DNA from: Halobellus sp. MBLA0158
Lineage (GTDB): Archaea; Halobacteriota; Halobacteria; Halobacteriales; Haloferacaceae
Reading direction: 5' to 3'
Length of the DNA: 64,000 nucleotides
Assembly (NCBI RefSeq): GCF_041477585.1
Contig: NZ_JBGNYA010000002.1
Coordinates: 1 to 64,000 of the forward strand
In this document: one piece after another, positions 51,203 through 59,623 of the stretch
Layout: each line of letters begins with the position of its first letter
Position numbering within the stretch: the first letter of the stretch is position 1
Program-made: the position numbers and the translations under genes
The notes under the pieces: generated by a model
Told to the model about the DNA's origin: nothing
Seen by the model: the letters and a program-made list of their open reading frames with translations, nothing else
Database searches by the model: none

Positions 51203-51637
51203 ATGCCCGTTGGCCGCGTAGCACTCTCACTCACCGTGCCCTCCCATCAGCCAACTGCTGCCGATCTATCCTCTTCGCGCCGGAAGGCGGTCCTCTTCTG
51301 TCCGAACTGCGGCCACGAAAGCGACGTCACGGGCGACTGGCACGTCCGCACCGAGGGCAAGCACCGAATCTACGACTGCCCGGACTGCGGCACGCCGATT
51401 ACGAGACGGACCCGCGACGAGCCGCTCCTCGCGCCCTGTGCGTATCTCTACCGCCCGGTTTCGGGGTGTACGGAGGCAGAATTGCTTATCCGGCAGTTAC
51501 GGGGTAACGACGAGTTTTCCCACGTAACCACCTGTGAGTATCTCTTGGTGCGCCCGAGCAGCGTCGTCGAACGCGTAGGTGTCGGCGACGACAGGAGCCA
51601 GTACGTCCTGCTCCATCAGACGGGCGAGTCGTTTTAA
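51203..51637 (+). CDS. Small zinc-ribbon protein, C terminus uncertain (144 aa as read)
   Basis: FCPNCGHESDVTGDWHVRT and YDCPDCGTPITRR form a tidy two-pair zinc ribbon like that of short haloarchaeal proteins. Downstream of about 51440 the frame overlaps the 3' end of the convergent oxidoreductase gene by 141 nt, which is unusual. A one-base shift near 51440 would end the protein at 51507 with little overlap. The N terminus before residue 25 is also of low confidence. Confidence 0.5.
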   Translation: MPVGRVALSLTVPSHQPTAADLSSSRRKAVLFCPNCGHESDVTGDWHVRTEGKHRIYDCPDCGTPITRRTRDEPLLAPCAYLYRPVSGCTEAELLIRQLRGNDEFSHVTTCEYLLVRPSSVVERVGVGDDRSQYVLLHQTGESF

Positions 51638-52456
51638 CACCGGCCGTCGGGACGGGTGATTATCCATCTTCAGCGGCTGAATGGTCACTTCCTTGTTGTA
51701 GAAGGGACGCCCGTTCGTCTCGGGGATGTGCCCCATCGTACTGATAATCGTCCCTCCCTCGGTGACGACTTCGAGATCGAGGTCGAGATACTCCTCGAGT
51801 TGGTGGTCGAGAATCGTGTCGACTCCAGCACCGTCGGCCGCGGCCAAAATGTCTTCTGCGAGGGAGTCGCTCTCGTAGTCGAACACGACGGACGCTCCGA
51901 GATCCGTGAGCCGGGCCCGAACGGCCTCCGACCCGGCCGTCGTAATGACCTCCGCCCCGCTGTGTGCTGCAATCTGGACTGCGGCGTGGCCCACACCACC
52001 AGAACCGCCGTGGATGAGGACGCGATCGCCGGCCTGGACGCCAGCAAGGTCTTCCAAGGCAGTCCAAGCAGTAGCGCCGACGTTGCCGATGGCACCCCCG
52101 TCAGCCCAGGACACACCGTCGGGAAGCAGCGCCAGTTTCTCCGCCGGGATTATAGCGTACTCGGCGAAAGTGCCGCCCTCGGCACGGTCCATGCCTGACG
52201 CGAAGACTCGGTCACCGGGTTCGAAGGCAGCGACGTCCTCGCCGACCGCTGCAACGAGTCCTGCACCGTCACCGCCGGGAATCGATGGCAGCGGGAGGTC
52301 GCCGTACTGGCCGGAACGGAACATCACGTCGACGCGGTTGACGCTGGCGGCCCGCATTTCGACGAGGACTTCGTCGCGGTCGGGCGTTGGGCGGTCGACC
52401 TCGTCGATTTGGAGCACGTCTGCGCTCCCGTAATCGTGGTAGCGAACCGCTCTCAT
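51497..52456 (-). CDS. Zinc-free MDR, quinone-oxidoreductase-like (319 aa)
   Basis: MRAVRYHDYGSADVLQIDEVDRPTPDRDEVLV, SVNRVDVMFRSGQYG, GDGAGLVAAVGEDV and VLIHGGSGGVGHAAVQIAAHSGAEVITT are the QOR-type blocks; no structural-zinc loop. GC-rich, unlike its homologue at 42358. Divergent from the Bat-like gene at 52731, repeating the oxidoreductase-Bat pairing at 49587/50477. Probably an NADPH-dependent quinone or enone reductase under control of that regulator. Confidence 0.88.
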   Translation of the reverse strand: MRAVRYHDYGSADVLQIDEVDRPTPDRDEVLVEMRAASVNRVDVMFRSGQYGDLPLPSIPGGDGAGLVAAVGEDVAAFEPGDRVFASGMDRAEGGTFAEYAIIPAEKLALLPDGVSWADGGAIGNVGATAWTALEDLAGVQAGDRVLIHGGSGGVGHAAVQIAAHSGAEVITTAGSEAVRARLTDLGASVVFDYESDSLAEDILAAADGAGVDTILDHQLEEYLDLDLEVVTEGGTIISTMGHIPETNGRPFYNKEVTIQPLKMDNHPSRRPVLKRLARLMEQDVLAPVVADTYAFDDAARAHQEILTGGYVGKLVVTP

Positions 52457-52730
52457 CTCTCAGTCACCTCAGACTGGTAGGTTGCCGGGGTGCTAATCGC
52501 TAGCGCGCTGCGCCATCGCATATCGTTCGTGGTCGGAATCGGCGACATCACATCCAACACAAAGGGGACAGTCCGAGTAGCGGTTGTGTGGACGATACTC
52601 CACGGGTTTATGTTGGGGGTGGACAGCGTGGATGGCCCCGAAGACAGTGGAATCGAATCTACAGAAACGCCCAGTCGAGGAGGTGAATTTTAGCCGTGGT
52701 GACGCGTCATACAAGATGTCGTCAGTCGCT

Positions 52731-53405
52731 ATGAAACACATCCGGATCACAGTCCGTCCCGATCTCGACCGGGCACCCCCGTTTCTACGGTACTTACTGG
52801 ATGCAGAGGCGCATGAGGAAGCACGGGCTATCGACTGGAACCGCGGCGATTCGGAGCGTTCGACGCACCTCTACGCGATCGCCGGCGACGGCAACACCTT
52901 CGCCGAACTGGCACGGGAGACGGACGGCGTCGAATCAGTCGAACTCTCGGCCCCCGACGCTCGCGTGTCGTACGCGCTCATCGAACTACAGGACGCGGCA
53001 GTCCCGATATTCGGCGGGTCCGCAACGGCGATCGACCGCGCCGGACTGGTGGTTCGGCGACCACTCGTCTACCGCGATGGCCGCATCCACGGCCACATCG
53101 TCGGCGATCCGAACACACTACAATCGACGATTGATGACCTCCCGGGGAGTGTTTCCGTACAGATCGAGACGATTCGACAGTTCCCGAGCGCCGACGTGAA
53201 TCCGGCCACGACGCTGAGCGACCGGCAACGAGAAGCGCTTCAAGCAGCTGTCGCGTTGGGATACTACGATACGCCGCGCGAGGCTACACACGCCGACATC
53301 GCCGACGAGTTAGACTGCGCGCCGAACACAGCGAGCGAACATCTTCAAAAAGGCGAGGCGAAACTCGTCAGGGCCGGGCTAGCAGCGTTCACGTCGTCAC
53401 TGTGA
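52731..53405 (+). CDS. Bat-like HTH_10 transcriptional regulator (224 aa)
   Basis: MKHIRITVRPDLDRAPPFLRYLLDAEAHEEARAIDWNRGDSER opens as in the paralogue at 50477, and LSDRQREALQAAVALGYYDTPREATHADIADELDCAPNTASEHLQKGEAKLV is the HTH_10 domain. An ATG at 52716 (MSSVAMKH) is possible; 52731 aligns with the paralogue's start. The regulator is divergent from the quinone-reductase-like gene and separated by 274 nt, giving room for its operator. Confidence 0.85.
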   Translation: MKHIRITVRPDLDRAPPFLRYLLDAEAHEEARAIDWNRGDSERSTHLYAIAGDGNTFAELARETDGVESVELSAPDARVSYALIELQDAAVPIFGGSATAIDRAGLVVRRPLVYRDGRIHGHIVGDPNTLQSTIDDLPGSVSVQIETIRQFPSADVNPATTLSDRQREALQAAVALGYYDTPREATHADIADELDCAPNTASEHLQKGEAKLVRAGLAAFTSSL

Positions 53406-53716
53406 TGAATCATCCAACTCCCTGACCGCTCGACTTGCGTTGCTTCAAGTACTATTGTCCACTGTATGAGACGTTGTAGTATTGCTTCGACTTGATGTGG
53501 CGTTCGGCTTCAGCATCCCGGTTCTCCTCGTTCATACCCGTATTCCGTGAGTTGCGTCCTTGTCTTTTGGTCCCCGCTCCCAAGGAGACCTACCGAGATG
53601 GAACGATTCAGACGAGGGGCCCCGCACGGCCTCCCGACCTGTGGACTAGGTAATAAACCTGCCCGCGTTACTGGGAGCAAGGGTGAGCGGGCGCCACCCC
53701 ATGTATTTCAGATGTG
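53406..53716. other. Intergenic stretch without recognised features
   Basis: About 310 bp between the Bat-like gene and merB. A TAATAAA sequence near 53651-53657 may be the merB TATA box. I see no repeat, RNA or open frame of note. Confidence 0.4.
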
Positions 53717-54370
53717 ATGTGCAACACAGACGGCGATACCGCGACCGGCGGCTGTTGTGGCGCAGGCGAACAGAAACCCGAAGACGGGGCCGGCCACTGG
53801 CTGGGCGATGTCACCCTCGACCAGCAACTCCCCGCAGACCTGCAAGCGGCGCTCGGTCGGTTCCTCGGCGTCGGGTCAGTCGATACACTAAACGAGTGGA
53901 GCGCACTGATTCGGGGGCAAACCGGTGGGGCCATCAGTGCTGACCACCTCTGTCACACCGACGAGGAAACCGGCCACTGGGGCGAGGTGGACGGCGAGCG
54001 CCACCACTTCCAGTGTTTCTACGACGCAGTCGTCCTCGCCGCGCTCACGGACCGGCCGGTCGACATCCACACCGTCAGCCCCGGTGGAACTGCCATCGAA
54101 GCGCGTGCCGTCAGCGGGGAGGACCTATCGGTTACGCCCGAGTCGGCCGTCTTCTCGCTTGGCATCGCGTCGGACGCCCACGAGCGGTCCGGGGGCGCCC
54201 CAACGCTGCAGGATAGCTACGCCGCCATCTGCCCGTACGTCAAAGCCTTCCCGAACCGCGACGCGTACGAGCAGTGGGCCGACGAGGTTCCGGCCGCGAC
54301 GGTAGCCACACCCCTCTCGGGCGCGACGGCGTTCGCCCGGGCGCTGACCACGGAGGGAGACGATGACTGA
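53717..54370 (+). CDS. merB: MerB-type organomercurial lyase (217 aa)
   Basis: Cleaves carbon-mercury bonds. The catalytic trio known for MerB fits Cys100 and Asp103 in FQCFYDAVVLAAL and Cys172 in AAICPYVKAF; the helical N-terminal part (LPADLQAALGRFLG) also matches. The extreme N terminus adds a GGCCG motif that could pre-bind mercury. ATG 53717 follows a GTG at 53714. No mercuric reductase, MerR or Mer transporter is seen in the window, so released Hg(II) must be dealt with elsewhere. Confidence 0.82.
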   Translation: MCNTDGDTATGGCCGAGEQKPEDGAGHWLGDVTLDQQLPADLQAALGRFLGVGSVDTLNEWSALIRGQTGGAISADHLCHTDEETGHWGEVDGERHHFQCFYDAVVLAALTDRPVDIHTVSPGGTAIEARAVSGEDLSVTPESAVFSLGIASDAHERSGGAPTLQDSYAAICPYVKAFPNRDAYEQWADEVPAATVATPLSGATAFARALTTEGDDD

Positions 54371-54421
54371 TGCGGATAACTGCCAAGGAGAGGAGAAAGG
54401 TGGTGAAGTCGCCGAAGGCAG

Positions 54422-55711
54422 TCAGTCGCCGGGGACGGGAATGGACGCAGTGTCAGTGACTGTTTCTCCGACTTGGGTGTACACAAGCACGAGCCCGATG
54501 AAACCACCGAAGGTTGCGACGACGAACGGGACAGCGAAGGAAAATCCGACGAGAATCCCCGAGAACAGCGAGCCAAACGCAACCCCCAAGCCGAATCCCA
54601 TCGTCAGGATAGACAACGTCGACCCCGACTGACCCTCCTTGGCGAGATCGCCAGCCAACGCCAGTGACGGAGCGAATACGGCTGCCACCGCCACGCCTTG
54701 AAGCAACCGAGCAAGGGTCATCAGCATCGAAGACTGGACGAACCCCTGTACGAACGTCGTCGGTAACAACAGAACGAATCCAGCCAGGAGAAACGGGCGG
54801 CGACCGTAGCGGTCACTGAGTCGCCCAAGCGGAATCTGAAACAGGACGTTCGCCAATACGGCGGCGCCGAACTGGACTGAAAAGAGGAATGCTCCCTGGT
54901 CTAGGCGTGCATTGATCGTGTTGGCCAGCGGGGCGAATATCGTGAGACTCACTGCCATTACGATAGTGGCAACGCCGAGAGCAAAGACGGGATCCAACCC
55001 TGATCCATCGGGATTCCGAACGTTGATCGAAATCTCATCTGCGGCCTTATCGCGGGTCTGCTCCGGATCATGGATGAGCAACGCGATCAGTCCGAACCCC
55101 AAAACGGCTCCGGCAACGGAGACCAGAAACGCCGCATTGAATCCCGAGAGTGCGACGTCGGCGATTTCGTATGGGCCGGAAGCGACGACGACACCCGCCA
55201 CGAGCGGCCCGGTCCCGAACCCGAGCATACGGAACGCGTTGAAGATGCCGAAATTTCTCCCGCGTTCATCCGTATCCGAGAGCTCGTTGACCAGCGCGAC
55301 GGCTACCGGAATCGTAAACGCTGCTCCGATACCCTGTAATGCCCGCATTAGGACGATAGCAACATAATCGGTGAAGAAAATATAGCCCGCACTACCGACA
55401 GCGACGAGCGCGAGGCCGACGAGCAGAAAGATCCGGCGCCGACCCGTGCGGTCCGAGAGCGCGCCGGTGAACGGCTGCCCGAAACTGTTGAGAAACCCGA
55501 ATAGTGAGAGGACGATCCCGATCAGTAATTCGGTCGTCAGGGTGAACCCGACGGGGCCGATCTGGAATGCAGTCCCAACAAATGAGGGGAGTGCGACCAC
55601 CTGACTTCCGATATATAGCGGAAGGACGACCACGAGAAAGGAATTAGCAATACCATCAACCATCCGGGCAGACCCTAAAGCCAGAATTCGGGGGTCGAAA
55701 TCGAAATCCAT
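54422..55711 (-). CDS. MFS transporter (429 aa)
   Basis: Twelve hydrophobic segments. MFS motif GFLNSFGQPFTGALSDRTGRRRIFL after segment 2 and its repeat LFQIPLGRLSDRYGRRPFLLAG after segment 8. NELSDTDERGRNFGIFNAFRMLGFGTGPLVAG resembles drug/proton antiporters. Its ATG is 3 nt after the stop of the GcvT-like pseudogene, so it was once the downstream gene of that operon and may have carried the methyl-donor substrate. It is convergent with merB. Confidence 0.85.
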   Translation of the reverse strand: MDFDFDPRILALGSARMVDGIANSFLVVVLPLYIGSQVVALPSFVGTAFQIGPVGFTLTTELLIGIVLSLFGFLNSFGQPFTGALSDRTGRRRIFLLVGLALVAVGSAGYIFFTDYVAIVLMRALQGIGAAFTIPVAVALVNELSDTDERGRNFGIFNAFRMLGFGTGPLVAGVVVASGPYEIADVALSGFNAAFLVSVAGAVLGFGLIALLIHDPEQTRDKAADEISINVRNPDGSGLDPVFALGVATIVMAVSLTIFAPLANTINARLDQGAFLFSVQFGAAVLANVLFQIPLGRLSDRYGRRPFLLAGFVLLLPTTFVQGFVQSSMLMTLARLLQGVAVAAVFAPSLALAGDLAKEGQSGSTLSILTMGFGLGVAFGSLFSGILVGFSFAVPFVVATFGGFIGLVLVYTQVGETVTDTASIPVPGD

Positions 55712-55714
55712 CGA

Positions 55715-56395
55715 TTACCCTCGGTTTTTGTGGAGCGGTGACGGTTGAACCGTTGCGCGGACCTCCGTGTTGACGTGTCGTTCGACACTGGGCCTTGGGG
55801 ACTGTTCCTGGCCGTGAATAATGGTGACTTCGGTCCCTGGCTCGGCAAGTTCTACATCGATAACGCCGACACCGATCATCGCCCGCTCAGGATAGAGGTA
55901 TCCGAATTCTTTCAGTATCCCGACAGGATCGCCATCTTTCTCTATTTGATCATAATGAGCTACCGGTCCTGCGACAGTCGGGTTCGGTAACTCCAAATAC
56001 TTATGTGACTCACCGGGTTCAAATAGTGAGGCGTAGATGTCGATTACATCCTCGTCGTTCCAGATGAATGAGACGCGTGTCCGATCGGGGTTCTCGACTT
56101 TGTCCCGCAGTGCGTCCTTACCGATGAAGTCGTGATCGAAGTCGATGATATGCTCGTAGCCGAGTGCCACCGGATCGAGATAATACTCGCTGATGTCATT
56201 GGCATCGAAACTTCCAGCGATACCGTAGTTTGCCTCGAGGCTCTCGACGGTCAACCAATCGCGATACGCTTCGAGTTCATCGCGCTCGTAAATCGCGGGA
56301 TGGTATCCCGCTATCCATCCGATTTCGAGATCGGATGTCAGATAGCTTTTCGAGCCGAGTTGCCGGACCCCATACTCCTCCCCGGCGGTGAGAAT
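55715..56395 (-). pseudogene. Truncated GcvT/DmdA-like methyltransferase (C-terminal half)
   Basis: AGEEYGVRQLGSKSYLTSDLEIGWIAGYHPAIYERDELEAYRDWL, FIGKDALRDKVENPDRTRVSFIW and GYLYPERAMIGVGVIDVELAEPGTEVTIIHG are the second half of the folate-dependent aminomethyltransferase fold (GcvT, DMSP demethylase DmdA, aromatic O-demethylases). About 200 N-terminal residues are missing. The break falls near 56396, exactly where an AbiEi fragment begins on the other strand. It lies 3 nt upstream of the MFS gene, so the demethylase-carrier operon was beheaded. Confidence 0.75.
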
Positions 56396-56609
56396 CGAAC
56401 GCCTCGACAACGGCGCTGCGACCAAGCGGATCGTCTACCTTGCCGACCAGCTCGGCATCGACCTCCCCGCCCGCGAGGAACTCGTCGCGTCGTTCACGAG
56501 TGGGTATTCCTCACTGGACCCGACGCGACCCGACACCGGGTCGACCGACAGTACGTATCGCCTCCGAGTCAACGTCGAGCCAGCCATACTGGAGCCCACG
56601 GAGTCCTGA
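56396..56609 (+). pseudogene. AbiEi C-terminal fragment (about 70 codons)
   Basis: The residues ERLDNGAATKRIVYLADQLGIDLPAREELVASFTSGY...VEPAILEPTES match the last 71 residues of AbiEi at 26428-27258 with only three visible substitutions (S for P, V for I, I for T). The nucleotides are almost the same too, so the duplication or recombination is recent. No AbiEii gene follows. The left edge coincides with the truncation of the GcvT-like gene. Confidence 0.85.
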
Positions 56610-56671
56610 CCTAGGTACGACGTCGGCGTACCTTCTCTGCAGCGTCGAGAACGGTGCTGTTCGACGACGAA

Positions 56672-57160
56672 CTATCGGGGTGTACCACCATCGACGGCGT
56701 CGAGATCGGGCTCGTCGAACTCGAGTGCGTTCGCGACAGCGTCGGGAAGCTCCGGACGGGGTGCCGATTCGTGGCGCTCGATTTTCTCGGTCTTGCGCGT
56801 GTTTTCGTAGAGGGCACGTGCGACCGGAAGCCCACGGAGATACTTGTAGTCGTGGAGGACCTCGACCCCCCGCTCTGTGAATCCGTAGAACTGGGCGGGG
56901 AGATCACGTTTCCCCTCGCTTGGATCGTACGTGTAGCGTGCGAGGAGCCCGGCGTCGATCAACGTCTCCAACTGGTCTTTGATGGCCGCCTGGCTCTTCC
57001 CGGTCATATACTCGAGTTCGGCGAGCGACATTAGATGGGCGGGATGGCCCAGCAGCTCCTGGATGATGAGATGGCGCGTATCCTGGGACAGCAGCTTGAA
57101 CAGCCGCTGCTGTTCCGCGAACGGCCCTGCATCGGCCGCACCAGTGTCGGTTTCGCTCAT
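56672..57160 (-). CDS. Winged-helix regulator (162 aa)
   Basis: FKLLSQDTRHLIIQELLGHPAHLMSLAELEYMTGKSQAAIKDQLETLIDAGLLARYTYDPSEGKRDLPAQFYGFTERGVEVL is an ArsR/MarR-like winged helix (about 20-100). It shares the layout and the phrases LLGHPAHLMSLAELEYMTGKS / ILAHPQQLPSMYELEELNPSVS with the gene at 58178, so they are distant paralogues. The C-terminal 50 residues are charged. It is divergent from the gene at 57276, with 115 nt between starts, and may regulate it. Confidence 0.8.
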   Translation of the reverse strand: MSETDTGAADAGPFAEQQRLFKLLSQDTRHLIIQELLGHPAHLMSLAELEYMTGKSQAAIKDQLETLIDAGLLARYTYDPSEGKRDLPAQFYGFTERGVEVLHDYKYLRGLPVARALYENTRKTEKIERHESAPRPELPDAVANALEFDEPDLDAVDGGTPR

Positions 57161-57275
57161 ACGTGCTGGTACGAGGGAGGGCGCTATAACAGTTAGGGTT
57201 ATCCAAGTTGGTGAATATAGAAAAAGCCAAAGTGGTTCAGAAGGGATAAGATGGTATGGTTTGAATCGGCAGCTA

Positions 57276-58073
57276 ATGACCGACCCAAGCCCGCCGCCGG
57301 ACGCTGGAGAAATTATGACCGTTGTTCACGAGGCCGTCGGGGGCATCGAACTTGAGCCTGCAGAGAAACGGGAAATCTGGCGGTTCACCCAGCGTGAATT
57401 GCCGTATCTCTGGAGTCAGCGGACATCGTATTTCATCTTGGGGAGCTATCGCGACCCCTATATCCGCCGGCTTCGCGCCGTCCAGAACGAACTCACGAAG
57501 CAGCTCGGTGCCTATCCGATCATGGGTGACCTCCTTGAACTCCCGACTGACCGGCTCAATACGTTCGATATTATGTTTTCGTTGCTCGCGACGTACAGCG
57601 ACTACATCGTCGGGGTCTTCGAGAAGGAGAGTGGTGGGGAGGCGCCTGAATTGGGCGAGATTGATGACCCACCGTATTTCGACAAATCGTACGTGTTCCC
57701 ACGTGATTACGCGTGGGCGACTGACGAGAACTTTGATTCGACACAGCACGTCGTTCAGGCCGCCCTTGAGATTGCGTTCGCAGACGATTTGTCGGAGGAT
57801 GACGTCCAAGCAAAAATCGAGTCGCTCGTTGATCGCGCCCAAGAAAGCGGTCTCGACATCGACGAACAAGAGGTGTGGGATGTGATCGACGACCGGACAA
57901 ATGAGGACGAAGAGCCGGCAACGTACAGTTGGGTCCATCTCAACAAATTCCGTAAATTCGAACTCCACGAACGGTGCTTCCCGTGGACGACAGAGGACGA
58001 ACTTCGAACTAAGGTTGACGAACTCCCGTCCCCGACACCACGTCCGGAGTGGGAAGAGCGTGAGGACCAGTGA
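57276..58073 (+). CDS. Unrecognised protein with a possible TIR-like domain (265 aa)
   Basis: ATG 57276 is chosen because an upstream frame to 56979 would run antisense through the wHTH gene. Residues 50-130 show an alternating strand-helix order: YFILGSYRDPYIRRLRAVQ, LGAYPIMGDLLELP, LNTFDIMFSLLATYSDYIVGVFEKESGG, APELGEI. This resembles TIR- or nucleotide-hydrolase-like domains, where a Glu in the last helix is catalytic; here Glu125 in PELGEI is the candidate. The N-terminal 45 residues are helical and the C-terminal 120 are acidic without a known fold. Location between wHTH genes, TA pairs and TnpB fits a defence function. Family unproven. Confidence 0.5.
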   Translation: MTDPSPPPDAGEIMTVVHEAVGGIELEPAEKREIWRFTQRELPYLWSQRTSYFILGSYRDPYIRRLRAVQNELTKQLGAYPIMGDLLELPTDRLNTFDIMFSLLATYSDYIVGVFEKESGGEAPELGEIDDPPYFDKSYVFPRDYAWATDENFDSTQHVVQAALEIAFADDLSEDDVQAKIESLVDRAQESGLDIDEQEVWDVIDDRTNEDEEPATYSWVHLNKFRKFELHERCFPWTTEDELRTKVDELPSPTPRPEWEEREDQ

Positions 58074-58125
58074 ATTATCCTGTCCTACTCGCTTGGCGGT
58101 ACACTCATCATAGTGAGTCGGCTCG

Positions 58126-58149
58126 GTAGTTTACTCTCGGGTAAACTAC
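58126..58149. promoter_or_regulatory. Palindromic operator before 58178
   Basis: GTAGTTTAC (58126-58134) TCTCGG GTAAACTAC (58141-58149), perfect 9-bp arms, 28 nt before ATG 58178. Same core and spacing as 29068-29093, which precedes the broken paralogue. Confidence 0.65.
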
Positions 58150-58177
58150 TTTACTACGCCCGGTCGAATACATCGTT

Positions 58178-58591
58178 ATGGAGGCTGGTTCGGGTGTCGG
58201 TGACGACACGACACCACGGGAAGTCATCCACTTCATTACACAGCAGACACGGTTTTCGCTTATCAGCGATATTCTCGCTCACCCCCAACAGCTCCCATCG
58301 ATGTACGAACTCGAGGAGCTCAATCCCAGTGTGAGCGATGCGACCGTCTACAAGCACATCCAGAAGCTGATCGACGCCGGCATCGTCACGGAGGTCGCCC
58401 TGGACGACGACCAGCACCGGCAGGGGTATCCCTGGAAGTTCTACGGCCTCACCGAAGACGGCCGCGAGTTCTTGGAGACGCACAATCTGCTCGCCGCTGA
58501 AGAGACGCTTCAGCAGATCTACGACACCATCGCCGATAAGCCCGAGAAGATAGTCAAGTACGAGAACGCGCCCCGTCCGGACGCCGTCTAA
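58178..58591 (+). CDS. Winged-helix regulator, intact paralogue of 29120 (137 aa)
   Basis: PREVIHFITQQTRFSLISDILAHPQQLPSMYELEELNPSVSDATVYKHIQKLIDAGIVTEV (about 14-72) is a winged helix whose recognition helix is SDATVYKHIQKLI; DDDQHRQGYPWKFYGLTEDGREFLE is the wing. The C-terminal helix LLAAEETLQQIYDTIADKPEKIVKYENAPRP may dimerise. The palindrome directly upstream is a probable autoregulatory site. Paralogues: broken at 29120, diverged at 56672. The gene follows the TIR-like gene by 104 nt on the same strand. Confidence 0.85.
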   Translation: MEAGSGVGDDTTPREVIHFITQQTRFSLISDILAHPQQLPSMYELEELNPSVSDATVYKHIQKLIDAGIVTEVALDDDQHRQGYPWKFYGLTEDGREFLETHNLLAAEETLQQIYDTIADKPEKIVKYENAPRPDAV

Positions 58592-58700
58592 CGGCACCTG
58601 ACTCTGTTGAAACCCTCAGAACTTGATAAGAATGGCGTGCTGAATAGAACGCGCATGTCCAGCACGTAGGCATGCGGAGACGTCGGTTCCGAACAGGATT

Positions 58701-59168
58701 ATGTATGCTGCTCTCGACCCACTGAGTATGATCGCCGGTGTTCCTGCGCAGTTCGAAGACAAATTCTGGGCCCGTCACTCGAATCCATGGAGCGGTTGGA
58801 CACGTGTCCCGTCGGGCGCTATCATCGTCTACTCAATATATCGCCGTAACTGGCGGCTTTTCGCTGCCGCACTCGTGTGGACGGCAATCAATCCGTTCCT
58901 GTTCTCGCCACCCGACACCGAGGACGCGTGGATGACCCGCGCGATCCTCGCCGAGCGGTGGTGGGTCAGAGAGCGGACCAACCGGACCGTCGGCCTCGGG
59001 TACCCGAACGTCTGTAACACTGCTGGCGCGCTCGGGTTCATCTACGCACTATACGCCGCGTGGCGACAGTCACCCACGGGAGCGTCACTCGGCGTTGTGG
59101 CCAGCATCAGCCTGAAACTCTGGTGGCTCCGGGTGCTGGTCAGACAGTACGATCAACGAACAGACTGA
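58701..59168 (+). CDS. DUF6653-like membrane protein (155 aa)
   Basis: FEDKFWARHSNPWSGWTRVPSGAIIVYSIYRRNWRLFAAALVWTAINPFLFSPPDTEDAWMTRAILAERWW, then two further hydrophobic segments (LGFIYALYAAW, LGVVASISLKLWWLRVLV). I recognise this as the DUF6653 type of small membrane protein, with HSNPWSGWTR and WTxxNPxLF as its signature; function unknown. Start at 58701 or 58728 (MIAGVPAQFED). It sits between regulators and the HicBA pair without obvious link. Confidence 0.7.
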   Translation: MYAALDPLSMIAGVPAQFEDKFWARHSNPWSGWTRVPSGAIIVYSIYRRNWRLFAAALVWTAINPFLFSPPDTEDAWMTRAILAERWWVRERTNRTVGLGYPNVCNTAGALGFIYALYAAWRQSPTGASLGVVASISLKLWWLRVLVRQYDQRTD

Positions 59169-59345
59169 TGGTACTCCCTCCTGTTCGAGCTGACTCTAGC
59201 CTCTGTATCGGTCACGCCGGTTCTGACAGCGATTGAGTAGGTGTTGAAGGGACTGCTGTATAGAGGATGCGTATCAATCAGTCATTTCCGTCGGAACGGT
59301 CGATGCGCCCGAAGCGTTTTCCACCTTGGCGGGCTACCAAGCTGT

Positions 59346-59621
59346 ATGGCACGAGCGGACCCGGCTGATTCGGAGGGGCCTGACCGAGAGATCCGGTTGC
59401 TCAAGAACCCGGACGGGCAGTGGACCGCTCGTGATCTCCGTGCGAACGTGACTGCCCAGGGCGAGAGTCGCAGTGCCGCGCTCGAAAACCTCGACGCCGT
59501 CGTCGAGGCAGTGGAAGGGGAAGGTGGTCACCCGCCGACCGACGAGGAGATTCGGGACCTCGGCGTCGATCCCGACGTAGCCCGATCGCAGGACGACGAC
59601 CTCCCCGATGCGTTGCAGTAG
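59346..59621 (+). CDS. hicB: HicB-like antitoxin (91 aa)
   Basis: ATG 59346 chosen (an open extension to 59241 looks non-coding). DREIRLLKNPDGQWTARDLRANVTAQGESRSAALENLDAVVEAVEGEGG shows the degenerate RNase-H-like fold of HicB, here with TAQGESRSAALENLDAVV as the conserved helix. The tail DEEIRDLGVDPDVARSQDDDLPDAL is acidic. It precedes the HicA-like toxin gene by 2 nt. It would bind and block HicA and may repress the operon. Confidence 0.82.
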   Translation: MARADPADSEGPDREIRLLKNPDGQWTARDLRANVTAQGESRSAALENLDAVVEAVEGEGGHPPTDEEIRDLGVDPDVARSQDDDLPDALQ

Positions 59622-59623
59622 CG

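Noticed and set aside
56979-57275. Upstream extension of the TIR-like protein
   Set aside because: It would run antisense through the start of the well-supported wHTH gene and its promoter; composition is low-acid and unlike the rest.
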